From 34-65-8 sp964516135 (GTDB taxonomy: Bacteria; Pseudomonadota; Alphaproteobacteria; Sphingomonadales; Sphingomonadaceae): a stretch of 24,174 bases of DNA. The translations under genes and the position numbers were made by a program. The notes beneath the pieces were generated by a model that ran no database searches, was not told the origin of the DNA, and saw nothing but the letters and a program-made list of their open reading frames with translations. Numbering within the stretch: the stretch's first letter is position 1; every line of letters begins with the position of its first letter. The stretch lies in contig CAZEWN010000027.1 in NCBI GenBank assembly GCA_964516135.1, forward strand, positions 1 to 24,174. The letters run 5' to 3'. Below, piece by piece: positions 1-8,136 of the stretch.

Positions 1-1136
1 GCTGGGTCCAGTCGTGGCGCGACCTGCCGCTGCTGACCAACCAGTGGGCCAACGTCGTGCGCTGGGAAATGCGTACCCGCATGTTCCTGCGCACCAGCGA
101 GTTCCTGTGGCAGGAAGGGCATACCGCCCACGCCACATGCGAGGATGCGCTTCATGAAACGCACCGCGCGCTCGAAATGTACCGCGCCTGCGCCGAAGAA
201 GACCTCGCCATGCCGGTGATCGCGGGCGAGAAACCGGAGCATGAACGCTTCCCCGGCGCGGTCGAGACCTGGTCGATCGAGGCGATGATGCAGGATGGCA
301 AGGCATTGCAGGCCGGGACCAGCCACTACCTCGGCACCAACTTCGCGCACGCCGCCGGCATCCAGTATCAGGACCGCGAGGGCGGGCAGCAGTATTGCCA
401 CACGACGAGTTGGGGCACCTCGACGCGGCTCGTGGGCGGCGTCATCATGACCCACGGCGACGACGACGGCCTGCGCGTGCCGCCGCGCATCGCGCCGTGG
501 CAGGTGGTGATCGTGCCGATGCTGCGCGATGGGCCCGAGGACGAGAAGCTGGTCGCCTATTGTGAGGAACTGCGCGATGCGCTGGCCGCGCAATCGACGC
601 TGGGCGAGAAAGTCCGCGTGCTGCTCGACATCAAGCCGGGCAAGGCCGCGGCCAAGCGCTGGGACTGGGTCCGCAAGGGCGCGCCGCTGATCGTCGAAGT
701 CGGCGGGCGCGACATGGAGAACGGCGTGATCAGCATGCTGCGCCGCGACCGGCTGTGGGACACTACGACCGGCAAGCCCGCTTTCGCTACGCCCACGCGC
801 GACGATGCCGCCGCGACGATCCCCGCGCTGCTCGAGGAAATGCAGCACGCGCTGTTCGCCGAAGCGCGCGATCGGCGCGACGCCAACATCCATCGTGGGA
901 TCGGCAGCGTCGATGCCCTGGCCGCGTTCTACGACAGCAAAGGCCGCTATCCCGGCTGGGTCGAGGTTCAATGGTCGCGCCCGACTGGCGCTGAACTCGA
1001 CCAAGTGGTGGAGAAGCTCAAGGCGCTCAAGCTGACCGTGCGAAACGTCCCGAAAGATGCCGCACCTGTCGATGGGACCTGCCTTTTCACCGGAAAGCCC
1101 GCGGTCGAGCGCATCTACGTCGCGCGGGCATACTGA
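1..1136 (+). CDS. proS: Prolyl-tRNA synthetase, archaeal/eukaryote type, 3' part
   Basis: Cytoplasmic class II aminoacyl-tRNA synthetase that charges tRNA-Pro with proline. The gene enters from the left edge, in frame from position 3 (WVQSWRDLPLLTNQW...), so about 378 residues are visible and the N-terminus is missing. The segment FLWQEGHTAHAT is the motif 2 region. GKALQAGTSHYLG and TSWGTSTRLVGG, followed by THGDDDGL and PPRIAP, are the catalytic signature of the type without the bacterial editing insertion. An anticodon-binding domain follows (from about APWQVVIVPM to RRDR). The C-terminal extension ends CLFTGKPA...ARAY, typical of this type. The GTG at 57 lies inside the catalytic core and is not the start. 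The stop is TGA at 1134-1136, 41 nt before the next start. Identification is firm; only the upstream end is unknown. Confidence 0.95.
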   Translation, partial: WVQSWRDLPLLTNQWANVVRWEMRTRMFLRTSEFLWQEGHTAHATCEDALHETHRALEMYRACAEEDLAMPVIAGEKPEHERFPGAVETWSIEAMMQDGKALQAGTSHYLGTNFAHAAGIQYQDREGGQQYCHTTSWGTSTRLVGGVIMTHGDDDGLRVPPRIAPWQVVIVPMLRDGPEDEKLVAYCEELRDALAAQSTLGEKVRVLLDIKPGKAAAKRWDWVRKGAPLIVEVGGRDMENGVISMLRRDRLWDTTTGKPAFATPTRDDAAATIPALLEEMQHALFAEARDRRDANIHRGIGSVDALAAFYDSKGRYPGWVEVQWSRPTGAELDQVVEKLKALKLTVRNVPKDAAPVDGTCLFTGKPAVERIYVARAY

Positions 1137-1177
1137 CGCTATTGATATTGCCCGGGTTGCGAGCGAAGGTGCGCGCC

Positions 1178-2539
1178 ATGAGAAAACGCGCACCGGTCGC
1201 CACGCTCCTCGCCGCATTCATCGCCGCGCCGCTCGCCGCCCAGCCCGCACCGGCCGCCGATCCCGCTGCCGATGTTTCCGCGGACAGGCTCAGGGCGGAT
1301 GTCGAGCGACTGGTGGCCTTCGGCACACGGCATACCCTGTCGGAACAGGACCATCCGACGCGCGGCATCGGCGCCGCGGTTGATTGGGGCGCTGACACCT
1401 TTCGGGCAATCTCGGCGCAGTGCGGCAGTTGCCTCGAGGTCATCTTGCCCGAACGCATGGTCGAGGGGCGGCGCATCCCCACACCCACGCGCCTGCGTAA
1501 CGTGGTGGCGATCCAGCGCGGGACCGAGCGACCGAACGAGGTCGTCATCATCCAAGGTCACATCGACAGCCGTGTTACTGACGTGATGGACTTCACCAGC
1601 GACGCCCCCGGCGCCAACGACGATGGATCGGGCACCGCGCTGGCGATCGAGGCGGCACGGGTCCTGTCGCAGCATACGTTTCCGACCACCATCGTCTACG
1701 CGCTGCTCTCGGGCGAGGAGCAGGGGCTCTATGGTGGTCAGCTCATGGCCGACTATGCGGCGGAACAGGGCTGGACGGTCAAGGCGGTGCTCAACAACGA
1801 CATCGTCGGCAATTCGTGCGGCTCCGACGGCTACTGCGATCCCGACCATGTCCGGGTTTTCTCCGAAGGACCACGCGCCGACCTGACCGACGCCCTGCGC
1901 GCCGACCAGCGCCGCGATGGGGGCGAAAACGACAGCCCCGGACGCAACCTCTCGCGCTTCATCGCCGATCTCGCAGATGGGCGCGAAGGCGGGCTGGCCG
2001 TGCGGCAGATCTGGCGCACCGACCGGATGGGCCGGGGCGGCGATCAGATTCCTTTCCTGGAAAAAGGCTACCCCGCCATCCGGTTCTCGGTCGCGGTCGA
2101 GGATTACGACCACCAGCACCAGGACGTTCGCACGCAGGATGGCACCGCGTATGGCGACACCATAGGCGAAATGGACTTCGCTTATCTCGCGCGCGTGACC
2201 CAACTGAACGTCGCCGTGGCGAGCGCGCTGGCCCGCGCCACGATGCCGCCAGCGCCCACGGCCGCGGCAGCGGTCCAGACATTCACCACCCTGGCATGGG
2301 CCGAAGTCCCCGGCGCCACCGGCTACACTGTCTGGCATCGCCGCACCGATGAGCCCTATTGGCGCGACGAGCCGGTCATCGCCAATGTCGTGGCAACCAG
2401 TGCACGGCTGGAAGGTGTGCGCGGCGACGATTGGATTTTCGGCGTCAGCGCTTGTTCGGCCCATGGTGCGTGCAGCCCGGTTGCAAGCGCCGTTCCGGCG
2501 GGCGCGTTTGCACCGGTCAACACATCGGCCCGCCCGTGA
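1178..2539 (+). CDS. Exported M28-family zinc metallopeptidase with C-terminal FN3-like domain
   Basis: Probable periplasmic or secreted aminopeptidase/carboxypeptidase of 453 residues. ATG 1178 is chosen because it puts a signal peptide at the very N-terminus (MRKRAPVATLLAAFIAAPLAAQ); an upstream in-frame codon at 1142 would bury it. The two-zinc M28 ligands are visible: His128 (GHIDSR), bridging Asp148 (GANDDGSG), Glu181 after the catalytic Glu180 (SGEEQGLYGG), Asp208 (NNDIVGN), and a late His at 312 or 314 (YDHQHQD). Residues from about 360 to 445 look like a fibronectin type III-like domain (LAWAEVPGATGYTVWHRR ... GVSACS). The substrate cannot be read from sequence. It follows proS but its role is unrelated, so any operon link is only by proximity. 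Confidence 0.9.
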   Translation: MRKRAPVATLLAAFIAAPLAAQPAPAADPAADVSADRLRADVERLVAFGTRHTLSEQDHPTRGIGAAVDWGADTFRAISAQCGSCLEVILPERMVEGRRIPTPTRLRNVVAIQRGTERPNEVVIIQGHIDSRVTDVMDFTSDAPGANDDGSGTALAIEAARVLSQHTFPTTIVYALLSGEEQGLYGGQLMADYAAEQGWTVKAVLNNDIVGNSCGSDGYCDPDHVRVFSEGPRADLTDALRADQRRDGGENDSPGRNLSRFIADLADGREGGLAVRQIWRTDRMGRGGDQIPFLEKGYPAIRFSVAVEDYDHQHQDVRTQDGTAYGDTIGEMDFAYLARVTQLNVAVASALARATMPPAPTAAAAVQTFTTLAWAEVPGATGYTVWHRRTDEPYWRDEPVIANVVATSARLEGVRGDDWIFGVSACSAHGACSPVASAVPAGAFAPVNTSARP

Positions 2540-2614
2540 CCGAAGGGGTGCAATCGTTCCTTCAATGGGTTAGACTGCTTTTCGAGGTGGGGTGAACGGA
2601 AAGGAATGACTGCC

Positions 2615-2968
2615 ATGTCACCATTCGCCAAGGTTGCGCTGGCCGGCGCTCTTGCCGCGCTGCCAGTCGCCGCACTCGCCCATCACGGGTGGAGCTCATA
2701 TGTCGAGGACGAACCCATTACCCTGCGCGGTCCGCTAAAGGATGTCGTTTGGGGTAATCCGCACGGCACCGCGAAAATGAACTGGCGCGGCGGCGAATGG
2801 GACGTGATCCTCGCGCCCGTGAGCCGGATGACCGCGCGCGGGCTTTCGCTGGAGGAAATCAATAACCGGCAGCGGATCAGGCTGACCGGCTATGTCCGGC
2901 GCGACGGCACGCCGGAAATGCGCGTCGAGCGGATCATGATCGGCGACAAGACCGTCGAACTGCGCTGA
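2615..2968 (+). CDS. Small exported DUF6152-like protein
   Basis: A 117-residue protein with a clear signal peptide (MSPFAKVALAGALAALPVAALA), then a mature N-terminus beginning HHGWSSYVEDEPITLRG. The HHGW start followed by a short beta-rich domain is what I recall of the DUF6152 family; its function is unknown. ATG 2615 is preferred because AAGGA at 2601-2605 sits 9 nt upstream. ATG 2606 abuts that site and would add MTA. The exposed histidines at the mature N-terminus could bind metal, but that is inference. The stop lies 4 nt before the DUF6644-like gene, so the two are almost certainly co-transcribed and may work together at the membrane. Confidence 0.75.
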   Translation: MSPFAKVALAGALAALPVAALAHHGWSSYVEDEPITLRGPLKDVVWGNPHGTAKMNWRGGEWDVILAPVSRMTARGLSLEEINNRQRIRLTGYVRRDGTPEMRVERIMIGDKTVELR

Positions 2969-2972
2969 TATC

Positions 2973-3458
2973 GTGGAAGGTCTGCTGCTGGCGTTCAACG
3001 GCTGGCTCGACGCCATCGGGCTGGTCGACTGGGCGCGCGGCAGCGCCACGGTCTATCCGATTGCCAACGTGTTGCATGTGCTCGGTGCGATCATGCTGGT
3101 TGGCGGGATCGGAGTGGTCGATCTGCGCGTCATCGGTCTGTGGCGCCGCTTGCCGCTCGTGCCGCTGTCCGAAGCACTCACCCCGGTCGCGGTGGCTGGG
3201 CTCGTGCTCCAGGCTCTGTCAGGGGTAATCCTGTTCGCCGCTGATGGTGAGGCACTTGCCAATTCGGCGACCTTTACCGCGAAACTCGCGCTGCTCGCCA
3301 TTGCGCTGGGTAATGCGGCCCTTTTCAGGTGGCATTGGCGCGGTGCGACCGGACGCGATTTCTATGCCCCGCCGCCCCTGGCGCGCTGGTCTGCCATGTT
3401 CTCGCTGTCGCTGTGGGTGGCGATCGCAACCGTGGGCCGGCTGATCGCCTACTATTGA
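2973..3458 (+). CDS. DUF6644-like integral membrane protein
   Basis: A 161-residue hydrophobic protein starting on GTG, 4 nt after the DUF6152-like gene. It shows about four membrane segments: one around residues 25-50 (VYPIANVLHVLGAIMLVGGIG), one around 68-92, one around 100-115, and one near the C-terminus (MFSLSLWVAIATVGRLIAYY). VLHVLGAIMLVGG and RWSAMFSLSLW are features I associate with DUF6644. No catalytic motif is visible. Its coupling to the small exported protein suggests a two-gene unit with one periplasmic and one membrane partner. Function is unknown; family assignment is moderately secure. Confidence 0.72.
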   Translation: MEGLLLAFNGWLDAIGLVDWARGSATVYPIANVLHVLGAIMLVGGIGVVDLRVIGLWRRLPLVPLSEALTPVAVAGLVLQALSGVILFAADGEALANSATFTAKLALLAIALGNAALFRWHWRGATGRDFYAPPPLARWSAMFSLSLWVAIATVGRLIAYY

Positions 3459-3480
3459 GACGCGCGCGCCGATCGCCCAT

Positions 3481-5787
3481 ATGCGGGCCATGCCGCGCAT
3501 GAAGCACACCGGCTTGCCCTCGCGCGAGCAGATCATCGAGTTTATCCAGTCGAGCGAAACCCCAGCGGGCAAGCGCGAGATTTCCAAGGCGTTCGGCCTG
3601 AAGGGGCAGGAAAAAATCGCGCTCAAGAAACGTCTGCGCGACATGGCCGAAGAAGGCCTGATCGATGGCAAGAAGACCGCCTATCACCGCATGGGCGGCG
3701 TGCCCAAGGTCACCGTGTTGCGTGTGATGGAGATCGACGAAGGCGAGGCTTTTGCCATCCCCGACGCCTGGTCGCCCGATGACCGGACCCCGCCGCCGCG
3801 CCTCCGCGTGATCGAGAAGAAGAAAGGGCCGGGTCGCATCGCCGCGCTCAAGGTGGGCGACCGCGTTCTCGCGCGTACCGAGGAAGCGGGCAAGGGCTGG
3901 CTCGCGCATCCGATGAAGAAATTGCCCGCGCGAACCGACGGGCTGATGGGCGTGGTCGAGATCGACAGGAGCGGCAAGGGTTGGCTTGCGCCGGTGGACA
4001 AGCGGGTGCGCTCGTCATCGCCCATCGCCGACCTCGGCGGGGCGGAGGCGGGTCAACTTGTCGTCGCGGAACCGGCGGGCAAAAGCCCGCGCGCGGGCGT
4101 GAAGGTGACCGAGGTGCTGGGCGATCCGCTTGCGCCCAAGAGCTTCTCGGTGATCGCCATTGCCAAGCACGGGATCCCCCACGTTTTCTCGGAGGAAACG
4201 CTGGCCGAGGCGGAACTGGCGGCGAAACTGCCGCTCAGCCAGGACCACCGCGAGGATCTGCGCGACCTGCCGATCGTCGCCATCGACCCCGCCGACGCAC
4301 GCGACCACGATGACGCGATCTGGGCGGAACCTGATGGCCAGGGTGGGTTCCGCGCAGTCGTCGCGATCGCCGATGTCAGTTTCTATGTAAGGCCGGGCGG
4401 CGATCTTGATCGCGAGGCGCGCAAGCGCGGCAATTCGGTCTATTTCCCCGACCGCGTCGTGCCCATGCTGCCCGAGGTGCTGAGCGCGGACGTATGCTCG
4501 CTGAAGGAAGGCGCCGACCGCGCCGCGATGGCGTGCCACCTGCGAATCTCGCCCGAGGGCAAGGTGACCAGCTTCCGCTTCACCCGCGCACTGGTGCGGA
4601 TCGCGGAGGTGATCGCGTATGAAGACGCGCAGGGCCGCATCGACGATGGCAGCGCGGGCGACAATCTCCAGCATCTCTGGGCCGCGTGGAAGCTCCTCGC
4701 CGATGCACGCGCCAAGCGCGACCCGCTGGAACTGGAACTGCCGGAACGGCGCGTGATCCTTGACGATCAGGGCCGGATCGAATCGGTCGCCGTGCGCGAG
4801 CGGCTGGATGCGCACCGCGTGGTCGAAGACTTCATGATCGCGGCCAACGTCGCCGCTGCGCAGGCGCTCGAAAGCAAGACCGCGCCCGTCGTGTACCGCG
4901 TTCACGAGCCGCCAAGCCGCGAGAAGCTGGTCGCGCTCAAGGAATACCTCGCCACCTTCGGCCGCACAATGGCGCTCGGCCAGGTCATCACGCCGGGTCT
5001 GTTCAACCGCATGCTGAAGGACGTGACCGACGAAGCGGAAAAGGCGCAAGTGATGGAGGCGGTTCTCCGCAGCCAGACGCAAGCCTACTACGGGCCGGGC
5101 AATGCCGGGCATTTCGGCCTGGCGCTCGGCTCTTACGCCCATTTTACCTCGCCGATCCGCCGCTATGCCGATCTGCTGGTTCATCGCGCGCTGGTGGATG
5201 CGTTCAAGCTTGAACAACCGGCACCGAAGGGCAGGCTGCCCGAAACGAGCGGGCTATCCGACCGCGACCGCGCCGACCTCTCCCGTGTCTCCGAAGCGAT
5301 CAGCGCCGCCGAACGCCGTGCGATGGAAGCGGAGCGCGACACCATCGACCGCTACGTCGCCGCCTGGCTCGCGGGCCGCGTCGGCGAGGTGTTCGAGACC
5401 CGCATCACCGGCGTCCAGAGCTTCGGCTTCTTTGCCACGATCGAGCAACTGGGCGGAGACGGTCTCGTCCCCGTCTCGACGCTAGGCGACGAACATTTCC
5501 GCTACGACGAAGCGGCGCGTGCGCTGGTCGGCGCGGACAGCAAGACCCGCTACGGCGTCGGCGACCGGCTCAAGTTGCGGCTGGGGGAGGCAAACCCGCT
5601 TACCGGCGCGCTGAAATTCGAGCTGCCCGAAGGCGGCGCCAGCCGGATCGAACCGCGCGGTTCGCGGCCCGAGGCGAAAGGCGCAAGCGCGCGCGGAAGG
5701 GACCGCCGGGTGACTGATAGACCTGGGCAGGGCAAGCGCGGCCGCCCCGCCAACATACGACATCAAGGCAAGCCCAAGAAACGCTAG
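3481..5787 (+). CDS. rnr: Ribonuclease R
   Basis: Processive 3'-to-5' exoribonuclease of the RNB/RNase II superfamily, acting on structured RNA, rRNA and mRNA decay in the cytoplasm; 768 residues, normal for alphaproteobacterial RNase R. Domain order: an N-terminal winged-helix region (about 10-70), OB/cold-shock domains (about 75-230), the RNB catalytic domain (about 255-600), S1 (about 635-715) and a basic tail (GKRGRPANIRHQGKPKKR). The metal-binding motif DPADARDHDD spans residues 269-278, with Asp269, Asp275, Asp277 and Asp278 as expected ligands. FTSPIRRYADLLVHR is the other hallmark. No strong ribosome-binding site separates ATG 3481, 3490 and 3499, so the start could be 3 to 6 residues later. 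The TAG stop at 5785-5787 shares CTAG with the convergent stress-protein gene. Confidence 0.96.
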   Translation: MRAMPRMKHTGLPSREQIIEFIQSSETPAGKREISKAFGLKGQEKIALKKRLRDMAEEGLIDGKKTAYHRMGGVPKVTVLRVMEIDEGEAFAIPDAWSPDDRTPPPRLRVIEKKKGPGRIAALKVGDRVLARTEEAGKGWLAHPMKKLPARTDGLMGVVEIDRSGKGWLAPVDKRVRSSSPIADLGGAEAGQLVVAEPAGKSPRAGVKVTEVLGDPLAPKSFSVIAIAKHGIPHVFSEETLAEAELAAKLPLSQDHREDLRDLPIVAIDPADARDHDDAIWAEPDGQGGFRAVVAIADVSFYVRPGGDLDREARKRGNSVYFPDRVVPMLPEVLSADVCSLKEGADRAAMACHLRISPEGKVTSFRFTRALVRIAEVIAYEDAQGRIDDGSAGDNLQHLWAAWKLLADARAKRDPLELELPERRVILDDQGRIESVAVRERLDAHRVVEDFMIAANVAAAQALESKTAPVVYRVHEPPSREKLVALKEYLATFGRTMALGQVITPGLFNRMLKDVTDEAEKAQVMEAVLRSQTQAYYGPGNAGHFGLALGSYAHFTSPIRRYADLLVHRALVDAFKLEQPAPKGRLPETSGLSDRDRADLSRVSEAISAAERRAMEAERDTIDRYVAAWLAGRVGEVFETRITGVQSFGFFATIEQLGGDGLVPVSTLGDEHFRYDEAARALVGADSKTRYGVGDRLKLRLGEANPLTGALKFELPEGGASRIEPRGSRPEAKGASARGRDRRVTDRPGQGKRGRPANIRHQGKPKKR

Positions 5788-6236
5788 GCGAGCCGGTCGA
5801 TGTCCGCACTCGTGGCGCTGCCCGGAATGACATAGAGCGGGCAGGGCAGGTCGCCCGCGTGGCTCGAGAAGTGCATCACCAACGGTCCGGGGTTGCTGCC
5901 CGGCGCGGCGCCTAGGACCAGTGCCGCGACTTCCGGATGGTCGCGCAGGTACTCCTTGATGATGGCCTGGCCTTCGCCAACCCGGACCGAGATCGTGGGC
6001 ATTTTTCCACTCTCCGAAAAAAGATTGCCCGCCGCGCTCGATGCCATGACCTCGGCGCGGTCCTTCGCTTCCTGCTCGATCGTGGCCTGAACCCCGCCGA
6101 ACGCGCTGAAATTCTGCGGTTCGACCAATGCGAGGATATGCACCGCACCCCCGCTGGCGGATGCGCGGCGCGAGGCGAAGCGCAAGGCCGTCTGGGATTC
6201 ATCGCTCTCGTCCATGATTACGAGATAGACCCGCAT
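5784..6236 (-). CDS. Universal stress protein (UspA-like)
   Basis: A single-domain 150-residue protein with the Rossmann-like Usp fold. The N-terminal strand MRVYLVIMDESDES carries the usual Asp after the first strand. SGGAVHILALVEPQ is the second strand, VALVLGAAPGSNPGPLVMHFSSH the nucleotide-loop region, and CPLYVIPG the last strand. The usual ATP motif (G-x2-G-x9-G-S/T) is not intact: the loop reads GAAPGSNPG with no later Gly-Ser, so ATP binding is doubtful. The specific stress is not readable. It is convergent with rnr (shared CTAG) and divergent from pdhC across 133 nt. Confidence 0.85.
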   Translation of the reverse strand: MRVYLVIMDESDESQTALRFASRRASASGGAVHILALVEPQNFSAFGGVQATIEQEAKDRAEVMASSAAGNLFSESGKMPTISVRVGEGQAIIKEYLRDHPEVAALVLGAAPGSNPGPLVMHFSSHAGDLPCPLYVIPGSATSADIDRLA

Positions 6237-6269
6237 CGTTTTTCTATATCCCCACCGCTGACCGATGCG

Positions 6270-6298
6270 GGTATCCGCTCAAATCGCGATCCGCGCAA
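6270..6298 (-). promoter_or_regulatory. Possible promoter of the stress-protein gene
   Basis: Read on the minus strand, TTGCGC (6298-6293) and GATACC (6275-6270) are separated by exactly 17 nt and lie 34 nt upstream of the start codon. The -35 match is fair and the -10 match is weak. It sits in the only gap between two divergent genes, where a promoter is expected. No equally good pair was found for pdhC on the + strand. Confidence 0.25.
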
Positions 6299-6369
6299 GA
6301 ACCTTGCCCGGGCCGGTCAAATTGGCCACAGGGTGCCGCTACGTCAGCCGAAGGATGTCACGCAAAGTC

Positions 6370-7716
6370 ATGCCAACACCGATCAAGATGCCCGCCCTTT
6401 CGCCCACGATGGAGGAGGGCACGCTGGCCCGCTGGCTGGTCAAGGAAGGCGACACGGTCAGCTCCGGCGACGTGATGGCCGAAATCGAAACCGACAAGGC
6501 AACAATGGAGTTCGAGGCGGTCGATGAAGGCGTGATCGCGAAGATCGAGGTGGCCGAGGGCACCGAAGGCGTGAAGGTCGGCACGGTGATCGCGCTGCTG
6601 GCGGTGGACGGCGAGGATGCGGGGGATTCGGTTGCTGAGAAAGCTCCGCAAGCCGCCCCTCAATCCGTTGATGCTGAGCCTGTCGGAAGCGAAGCCGAGC
6701 CGAAGGCTCAACCACCTGCGCCAACGCCCGCCGCAAACCCCTCGCCCAGTCCTTCGACAAGCTCCGGACGAACGGAGGGTGGTGACAGGGCTGGCGCGAC
6801 GGGCGACCGGATCATCGCATCCCCGCTGGCAAAGCGCATCGCGGAGCAAAAGGGCATCGATCTCGCGACTGTGACCGGCTCCGGCCCCAACGGGCGGATC
6901 GTCAAGGCTGACGTTACGGATGCGCAGCCGGCCACGATCCCCGCTCCCGCTCGTGCCGAGCCTGTCGAGGCGCCCACCCGCGCACCCGCGCCCGCGCCTG
7001 CAGCCGTCCAGACCCCCGATTTCGGCATCCCCTACGAAGCGGAGAAGCTCAACAACGTGCGCAAGGTCATCGCGCGTCGCCTGACCGAGGCGAAGCAGAC
7101 CATTCCGCATATTTACCTGACGGTCGATGTCCAGCTCGACAAGCTGCTCAAGCTGCGCGGCGAGCTCAACGCCGCGCTCGAGCCGCAGGGCGTCAAGCTT
7201 TCGGTCAACGACCTCCTGATCAAGGCGCTGGCCAAGGCGCTGATCCAGGTGCCCAAGTGCAACGTCAGCTTCGCGGGCGAGGAACTGCGCAAGTATTCGC
7301 GCGCGGACATTTCGGTCGCGGTCGCAGCGCCTTCGGGCCTCATCACCCCGATCATCGTCGATGCCGGGTCCAAGTCGGTCAGCGCGATCAGCACCGAGAT
7401 GAAGGCGCTCGCCGACAAGGCGCGCGAAGGCAAGTTGCAGCCGCACGAATATCAGGGCGGCACAGCCAGCCTCTCCAACCTCGGCATGTTCGGCACGAAG
7501 CAGTTCGACGCGGTGATCAACCCGCCGCAGGCGATGATCCTGGCGGTCGGCGCGGGCGAGAAGCGCCCGTGGGTGATCGACGACGCGCTCGCGATCGCCA
7601 CCGTGATGAGCGCCACCGGCAGCTTCGACCACCGCGCCATCGACGGCGCCGACGGCGCCGCGCTGATGGCCGCGTTCAAGGCACTGGTGGAGGCACCGCT
7701 GGGGCTGGTGGCTTGA
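6370..7716 (+). CDS. pdhC: Pyruvate dehydrogenase E2 (dihydrolipoamide acetyltransferase)
   Basis: E2 core of the pyruvate dehydrogenase complex; transfers acetyl from the lipoyl arm to CoA. ATG 6370 gives the classical start MPTPIKMPALSPTMEEG, 448 residues; ATG 6355 is a near alternative. One lipoyl domain (about 1-78) carries Lys43 in EIETDKATMEF. The E1/E3-binding domain is about 146-181 (IIASPLAKRIAEQKG ... GPNGRIVKADV). The catalytic domain is about 221-448, with His421 and Asp425 in HRAIDGADG. The Ala/Pro-rich linkers contain three decayed copies of a REP-like palindrome read in frame, giving SPSTSSGRTEGG and RAEPVEAPT-type peptides. E1 genes are not adjacent; rnr and usp lie upstream. 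E3 (lpdA) follows 774 nt downstream. Confidence 0.96.
   Translation: MPTPIKMPALSPTMEEGTLARWLVKEGDTVSSGDVMAEIETDKATMEFEAVDEGVIAKIEVAEGTEGVKVGTVIALLAVDGEDAGDSVAEKAPQAAPQSVDAEPVGSEAEPKAQPPAPTPAANPSPSPSTSSGRTEGGDRAGATGDRIIASPLAKRIAEQKGIDLATVTGSGPNGRIVKADVTDAQPATIPAPARAEPVEAPTRAPAPAPAAVQTPDFGIPYEAEKLNNVRKVIARRLTEAKQTIPHIYLTVDVQLDKLLKLRGELNAALEPQGVKLSVNDLLIKALAKALIQVPKCNVSFAGEELRKYSRADISVAVAAPSGLITPIIVDAGSKSVSAISTEMKALADKAREGKLQPHEYQGGTASLSNLGMFGTKQFDAVINPPQAMILAVGAGEKRPWVIDDALAIATVMSATGSFDHRAIDGADGAALMAAFKALVEAPLGLVA
6665..6690 (+). repeat. REP-like palindrome, copy A, inside pdhC linker
   Basis: Starts CCGTT and continues TGCTGAGCCTGTC-GGAAGC. It matches the intergenic copy at 8226-8252 (core TGCTGAGCTTGTCGAAGC) except for a few substitutions and one inserted G. 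It lies in the linker between the lipoyl and E1/E3-binding domains and is translated in frame (about residues 99-107). It is more decayed than copy B. Confidence 0.6.
6749..6774 (-). repeat. REP-like palindrome, copy B, inside pdhC linker
   Basis: Contains CCTTCGACAAGCTC followed by CGGACGAACGG, the reverse orientation of the copy at 8226-8252. The stem ends read GTCC and GGAC here, against GTGC and GCAC in the intergenic copy, so a pairing position has changed on both sides. It encodes SPSTSSGRTEGG in the linker before the E1/E3-binding domain (about residues 127-137). It is the best preserved of the three copies in the gene. Confidence 0.75.
6947..6973 (+). repeat. REP-like palindrome, copy C, inside pdhC second linker
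   Basis: Reads CTCGTGCCGAGCCTGTCGAG, matching CGTTCGTGCTGAGCTTGTCGAAG with mainly transition changes. It encodes RAEPVEAP and lies between the E1/E3-binding domain and the catalytic domain (about residues 193-201). Because it is the most diverged copy and the linker is naturally Ala/Pro-rich, chance similarity cannot be fully excluded. Confidence 0.5.
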
Positions 7717-8135
7717 GGAGTGCGCGCCACCTGCTGCCGGTAGTGTTTGCCGTCCTGTCGCTCGCTGCACCAGCAACGCCGCAAATCATGATCGATGTGC
7801 CAGCACCAGATGTCATGATCGGCAAGGAAGGCCCCGATCTGGACGCATGTGTCACGCACGGAGTTATCATAGGTTCCGCAGCGTCGTCCCAAACCGCCGA
7901 CGTGTTTAATTCGACCCAAGGCTGGCGCAACCGGCTTGATCGCTTGCCCGTGGGAGCGCGGGTTTGGATTTGCGATACCAAAGAGAACTGGGTTGGTGTC
8001 GTCTATCGGGGCGACGGACCTTCGGCACCCGAAGATTGCAGGGTATCGGAACCGGTTGCCGCACCGCAGGTCTATCGTGGCCCATGCCGGTCGGGATGGG
8101 TTTCCGCGACGTCCTTGGAAATAGTGGCTGGCTGA
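7713..8135 (+). CDS. Small exported protein with SH3-like C-terminal region
   Basis: A 140-residue protein if translation begins at TTG 7713, which overlaps the E2 stop as TTGA. This start gives a good signal peptide (basic RSARH, then LLPVVFAVLSLAAPATPQ). The mature part has four cysteines (DACV, WICDTK, EDCRV, GPCRS). RLPVGARVWICDTKENWVGVVY, together with the ending SGWVSATSLEIV, resembles a bacterial SH3-like fold, often found in envelope proteins. The start depends on a rare codon with no strong ribosome-binding site, so translation is probably coupled to E2. I do not recognise a specific function. A relationship to pyruvate dehydrogenase is not implied beyond co-transcription. Confidence 0.6.
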   Translation: MRSARHLLPVVFAVLSLAAPATPQIMIDVPAPDVMIGKEGPDLDACVTHGVIIGSAASSQTADVFNSTQGWRNRLDRLPVGARVWICDTKENWVGVVYRGDGPSAPEDCRVSEPVAAPQVYRGPCRSGWVSATSLEIVAG

Positions 8136-8136
8136 T

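Noticed and set aside
1139..2464. A 441-codon open frame antisense to the M28 peptidase
   Set aside because: The + strand frame has a signal peptide and all metal ligands; the antisense product matches nothing.
4015..5217. A 400-codon open frame antisense to rnr
   Set aside because: Shadow of the RNB domain coding sequence with no recognisable protein features.
6265..6369. Upstream extension of pdhC by 35 codons
   Set aside because: It adds residues before the lipoyl domain that E2 proteins lack, and covers the divergent promoter region.
6358..7776. A 472-codon open frame antisense to pdhC
   Set aside because: Low-complexity Arg/Asp/Gly-rich translation with no family features; pdhC is certain on the other strand.
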